Shown piece after piece: positions 44,301 through 46,821 of a DNA stretch of 46,821 bases (positions are counted from its first letter, which is position 1; each line of letters begins with the position of its first letter). The translations under genes and the position numbers were made by a program. Origin of the DNA: Candidatus Carbonibacillus altaicus (GTDB lineage: Bacteria; Bacillota; Bacilli; Thermicanales; DSM-22653); contig PEBX01000019.1 of assembly GCA_003050645.1 (NCBI GenBank), positions 1 through 46,821 on the forward strand, given 5' to 3'. Below the pieces are notes generated by a model that was not told the DNA's origin, did not search any database, and saw only the letters and a list, made by a program, of their open reading frames with translations.

Positions 44301-46782
44301 TTGAAACGTTTGCTTGAAATCGTCAAATCCCTCATTGACGATTACGTCCCGATCCTACCTATAAGGAATTGAAACACGGCGATTTAGTCGAGGCGGCGCT
44401 CAAGTCATCTCGAGTCCCGATCCTACCTATAAGGAATTGAAACAGCTCAAAAACCGCGAAACACACGCCACTACGATCCGGGTCCCGATCCTACCTATAA
44501 GGAATTGAAACTACATTTGTGGTTTATGCCTCTACGATACCGAATACGTCCCGATCCTACCTATAAGGAATTGAAACTCAAATTGAGCGTGTGGAAGTTG
44601 AACCAGCCAAATATGTCCCGATCCTACCTATAAGGAATTGAAACTGGCAGCCGCCGGATGGATGACGGATAGCTTGACAGAGCGTCCCGATCCTACCTAT
44701 AAGGAATTGAAACTATCCTCAATGCGATCAATCGGAATCCCCGCCGGTACGTCCCGATCCTACCTATAAGGAATTGAAACCCATACGCCGGCGACGTGGT
44801 CGTCTTACCTGATTCGTCCCGATCCTACCTATAAGGAATTGAAACCCGATCTGCTCAATCGGCACCCCGAACATCTGAGATGCGTCCCGATCCTACCTAT
44901 AAGGAATTGAAACAAGGAGGAATAACGATGGCGGTTTTAACACCGGTAAGTCCCGATCCTACCTATAAGGAATTGAAACTAGATGACGAGCACATTGCTA
45001 AACCAATCATGCTCATGTCCCGATCCTACCTATAAGGAATTGAAACGGAATAGGTCGAAAAAAGCCGGAGATGGCATCCGGCAGTCCCGATCCTACCTAT
45101 AAGGAATTGAAACTGATTGTACGTCGGCAAGAGGTAGTTGATCCGCATGAGAGTCCCGATCCTACCTATAAGGAATTGAAACTGTTGATACGGTGTTCGG
45201 CCCGGTCGAAAGCGCGGTGTCCCGATCCTACCTATAAGGAATTGAAACCCAGCCGGCCACTGCAAGGATCCGTAGCATGGTGGCTAGTCCCGATCCTACC
45301 TATAAGGAATTGAAACCTGGAATTAACGACCTTATGTACAATCGGTTCACCGTGTCCCGATCCTACCTATAAGGAATTGAAACGCGACCGTTCCCTTTCG
45401 AAGATCCGGCACATTTTCTCGTCCCGATCCTACCTATAAGGAATTGAAACCGCTGTATTTAGGTTCCTGCCCGGGTTGATTCGCCCGGTCCCGATCCTAC
45501 CTATAAGGAATTGAAACTACCTGTTCGGTCGATGGCGATATTCTACACGCGTGTCCCGATCCTACCTATAAGGAATTGAAACTCAATTATTTCGCCTTTC
45601 ATCCCACCCTTAAAAGGGGTCCCGATCCTACCTATAAGGAATTGAAACAAGCGGAACAGCCTCCCTGCTATCCGCTTGCATGATCTCGTCCCGATCCTAC
45701 CTATAAGGAATTGAAACTTACAAGTCGATTGTAGCTTCTGAACCCGAGATTACGTCCCGATCCTACCTATAAGGAATTGAAACAAGAATGGACGACCCGC
45801 GCTGCTATGCCCACGGCGCGGTCCCGATCCTACCTATAAGGAATTGAAACCCTCGCTGATCCTTCCGTGCTTCCAGGCCGAGCACTTCGTCCCGATCCTA
45901 CCTATAAGGAATTGAAACAGCGCCGCCTCGACTAAATCGCCATTAAGAACCATATAGGTCCCGATCCTACCTATAAGGAATTGAAACGGTCGATAATTTC
46001 GAGCACCCCATCTGCGATCAGCACGTCCCGATCCTACCTATAAGGAATTGAAACCGGAATTGATGCAAAAAGCCTTTAAGATCAGCGGCGCGTCCCGATC
46101 CTACCTATAAGGAATTGAAACTTTGTTTGGGGGGTGGTCGGCGTTGCTCGAAATATTGTCCCGATCCTACCTATAAGGAATTGAAACGGAGGTGGGCAAG
46201 CCTTTGAAAGGAGGTGAAATACGGTCCCGATCCTACCTATAAGGAATTGAAACTGATAAAGCAGGCCGCCCTCCTCGAACGCCACGGCAGGTCCCGATCC
46301 TACCTATAAGGAATTGAAACATCGAGACGGCGACCGAGCGCGGTATCGCACGACGCGAGTCCCGATCCTACCTATAAGGAATTGAAACTCGCGCGTAGCT
46401 CTTTCCGTGTGATAGGTGTAGCCGCGTCCCGATCCTACCTATAAGGAATTGAAACTGACGCAAACGGCAAGCTCGCGTCAATATCGAAGGCGGGTCCCGA
46501 TCCTACCTATAAGGAATTGAAACTCCGCTGACGTCGCGTGTGCGACGTGCCGCCCGGATGTGTCCCGATCCTACCTATAAGGAATTGAAACAAGGATCTA
46601 GTCTATATAAGCGATACTGAAATTTTTAAGTCCCGATCCTACCTATAAGGAATTGAAACTTGATATATATATCGATAATACTGATCTAGTTTTAGGTCCC
46701 GATCCTACCTATAAGGAATTGAAACCTATTTTTGAACCTGCGTCAATCGTCAACAGGTTATCGTCCCGATCCTACCTATAAG
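41388..46782 (+). CRISPR. Type I-B CRISPR array: 80 full repeats plus one truncated
   Basis: The repeat is 30 nt, beginning GTCCCGATCCTACC and ending GGAATTGAAAC. I counted 80 full copies from 41388-41417 to 46696-46725, with no sequence change noticed, then a copy cut after 20 nt (46763-46782). Spacers, 80 in all, range from 35 to 39 nt. The repeat has little internal pairing, and its last 8 nt, ATTGAAAC, would be the crRNA 5' tag. The leader lies next to cas2, so new spacers enter at 41388 and the oldest are near 46700. Related spacers occur at 42629/44578, 43098/43636 and, in opposite orientation, 44376/45919. Confidence 0.99.
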
Positions 46783-46821
46783 AGCCTGTTCAAAAAGCTT
46801 ACAAAATCGAATAAAACACAA
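46783..46821. mobile_element. Non-array sequence joining the last repeat, perhaps an IS end
   Basis: After 20 perfect repeat bases the sequence switches to AGCCTGTTCAAAAAGC and runs on A-rich to the window edge. (G)AGCCTGTTCAAAAA resembles insertion-sequence termini in style, but I cannot name a family. It could instead be the natural array end. Confidence 0.3.

Noticed and set aside
44846-44883. Self-targeting spacers against genes in this window
   Set aside because: I saw no match between any spacer and the rest of the window by eye, but a computed search would be needed to exclude it.
42171-46285. Several open frames in the CRISPR array with repeated PDPTYKELK or QFLIGRIGT peptides
   Set aside because: They are translations of the 30-nt repeat, which lacks stops in some frames; no ribosome sites or protein-like composition.

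Overview
The window looks like the chromosome of a spore-forming Bacillota (Bacillales-like). It encodes an alpha/beta-type small acid-soluble spore protein, a SpoIIM-family membrane protein, YlbJ, and a broken-up version of the Bacillus ylb gene cluster. Shine-Dalgarno sequences are strong, and TTG and GTG starts are common. Species cannot be named from the sequence alone. The presence of c-type cytochrome, aconitase and respiratory-type genes suggests a respiring organism.

Layout. 1-470: 3' part of hemD. 564-3205: an intact IS607-family element (serine recombinase TnpA, an unusually long TnpB lacking a zinc finger, and a GC-rich structured 3' RNA that is probably the TnpB guide RNA), sitting between the apparent Shine-Dalgarno and the start codon of a DUF1002 (ypuA-like) gene. 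3216-16783: housekeeping and sporulation-type genes (ypuA-like, ylbF, ylbG, diheme cytochrome c, chemoreceptor, SpoIIM-like, MFS efflux, an HPr-like protein without the active histidine, ylbJ, ylbK, ylbL, ugtP-like glycosyltransferase, plsY, Hpt). 16797-24930: HtrA-like protease, orphan response regulator, HAD phosphatase, an unassigned 332-residue protein, a heterodimeric ABC exporter pair and a SASP. 25158-31171: aconitase and a polar amino acid ABC importer (binding protein, permease, ATPase). 31172-32111: gene-poor, containing a decayed IS transposase and a good cas promoter. 32112-41199: a complete type I-B CRISPR-Cas operon in the order cas6-cas8b-cas7-cas5-cas3-cas4-cas1-cas2. 41200-46782: leader, promoter and a CRISPR array of 80 full-length repeats plus a 20-nt truncated one, which abruptly ends in non-array sequence.

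The CRISPR block is the most informative part. Leader, promoter and repeat 3' end (ATTGAAAC) agree that crRNAs are made from the + strand. Within the array I found three related spacer pairs. One pair overlaps on opposite strands, which exposes both 5' flanks and predicts a 5'-TTN PAM. A second differs by one base that is synonymous in an open frame. A third has the same 5' end but different length. Several spacers read as phage-like coding segments (a DNA polymerase exonuclease motif, a portal-like segment), or as an RBS-start region or an intrinsic terminator. Together they suggest repeated sampling of related phages.

A second window-wide theme is short in-frame tandem repeats (12, 15 or 18 nt) in linkers or tails of otherwise conserved proteins (YlbJ, Hpt, HAD) and in intergenic DNA. 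No tRNA, rRNA or confident riboswitch was seen. All function calls rest on reading motifs and gene order by eye; no database search was run.
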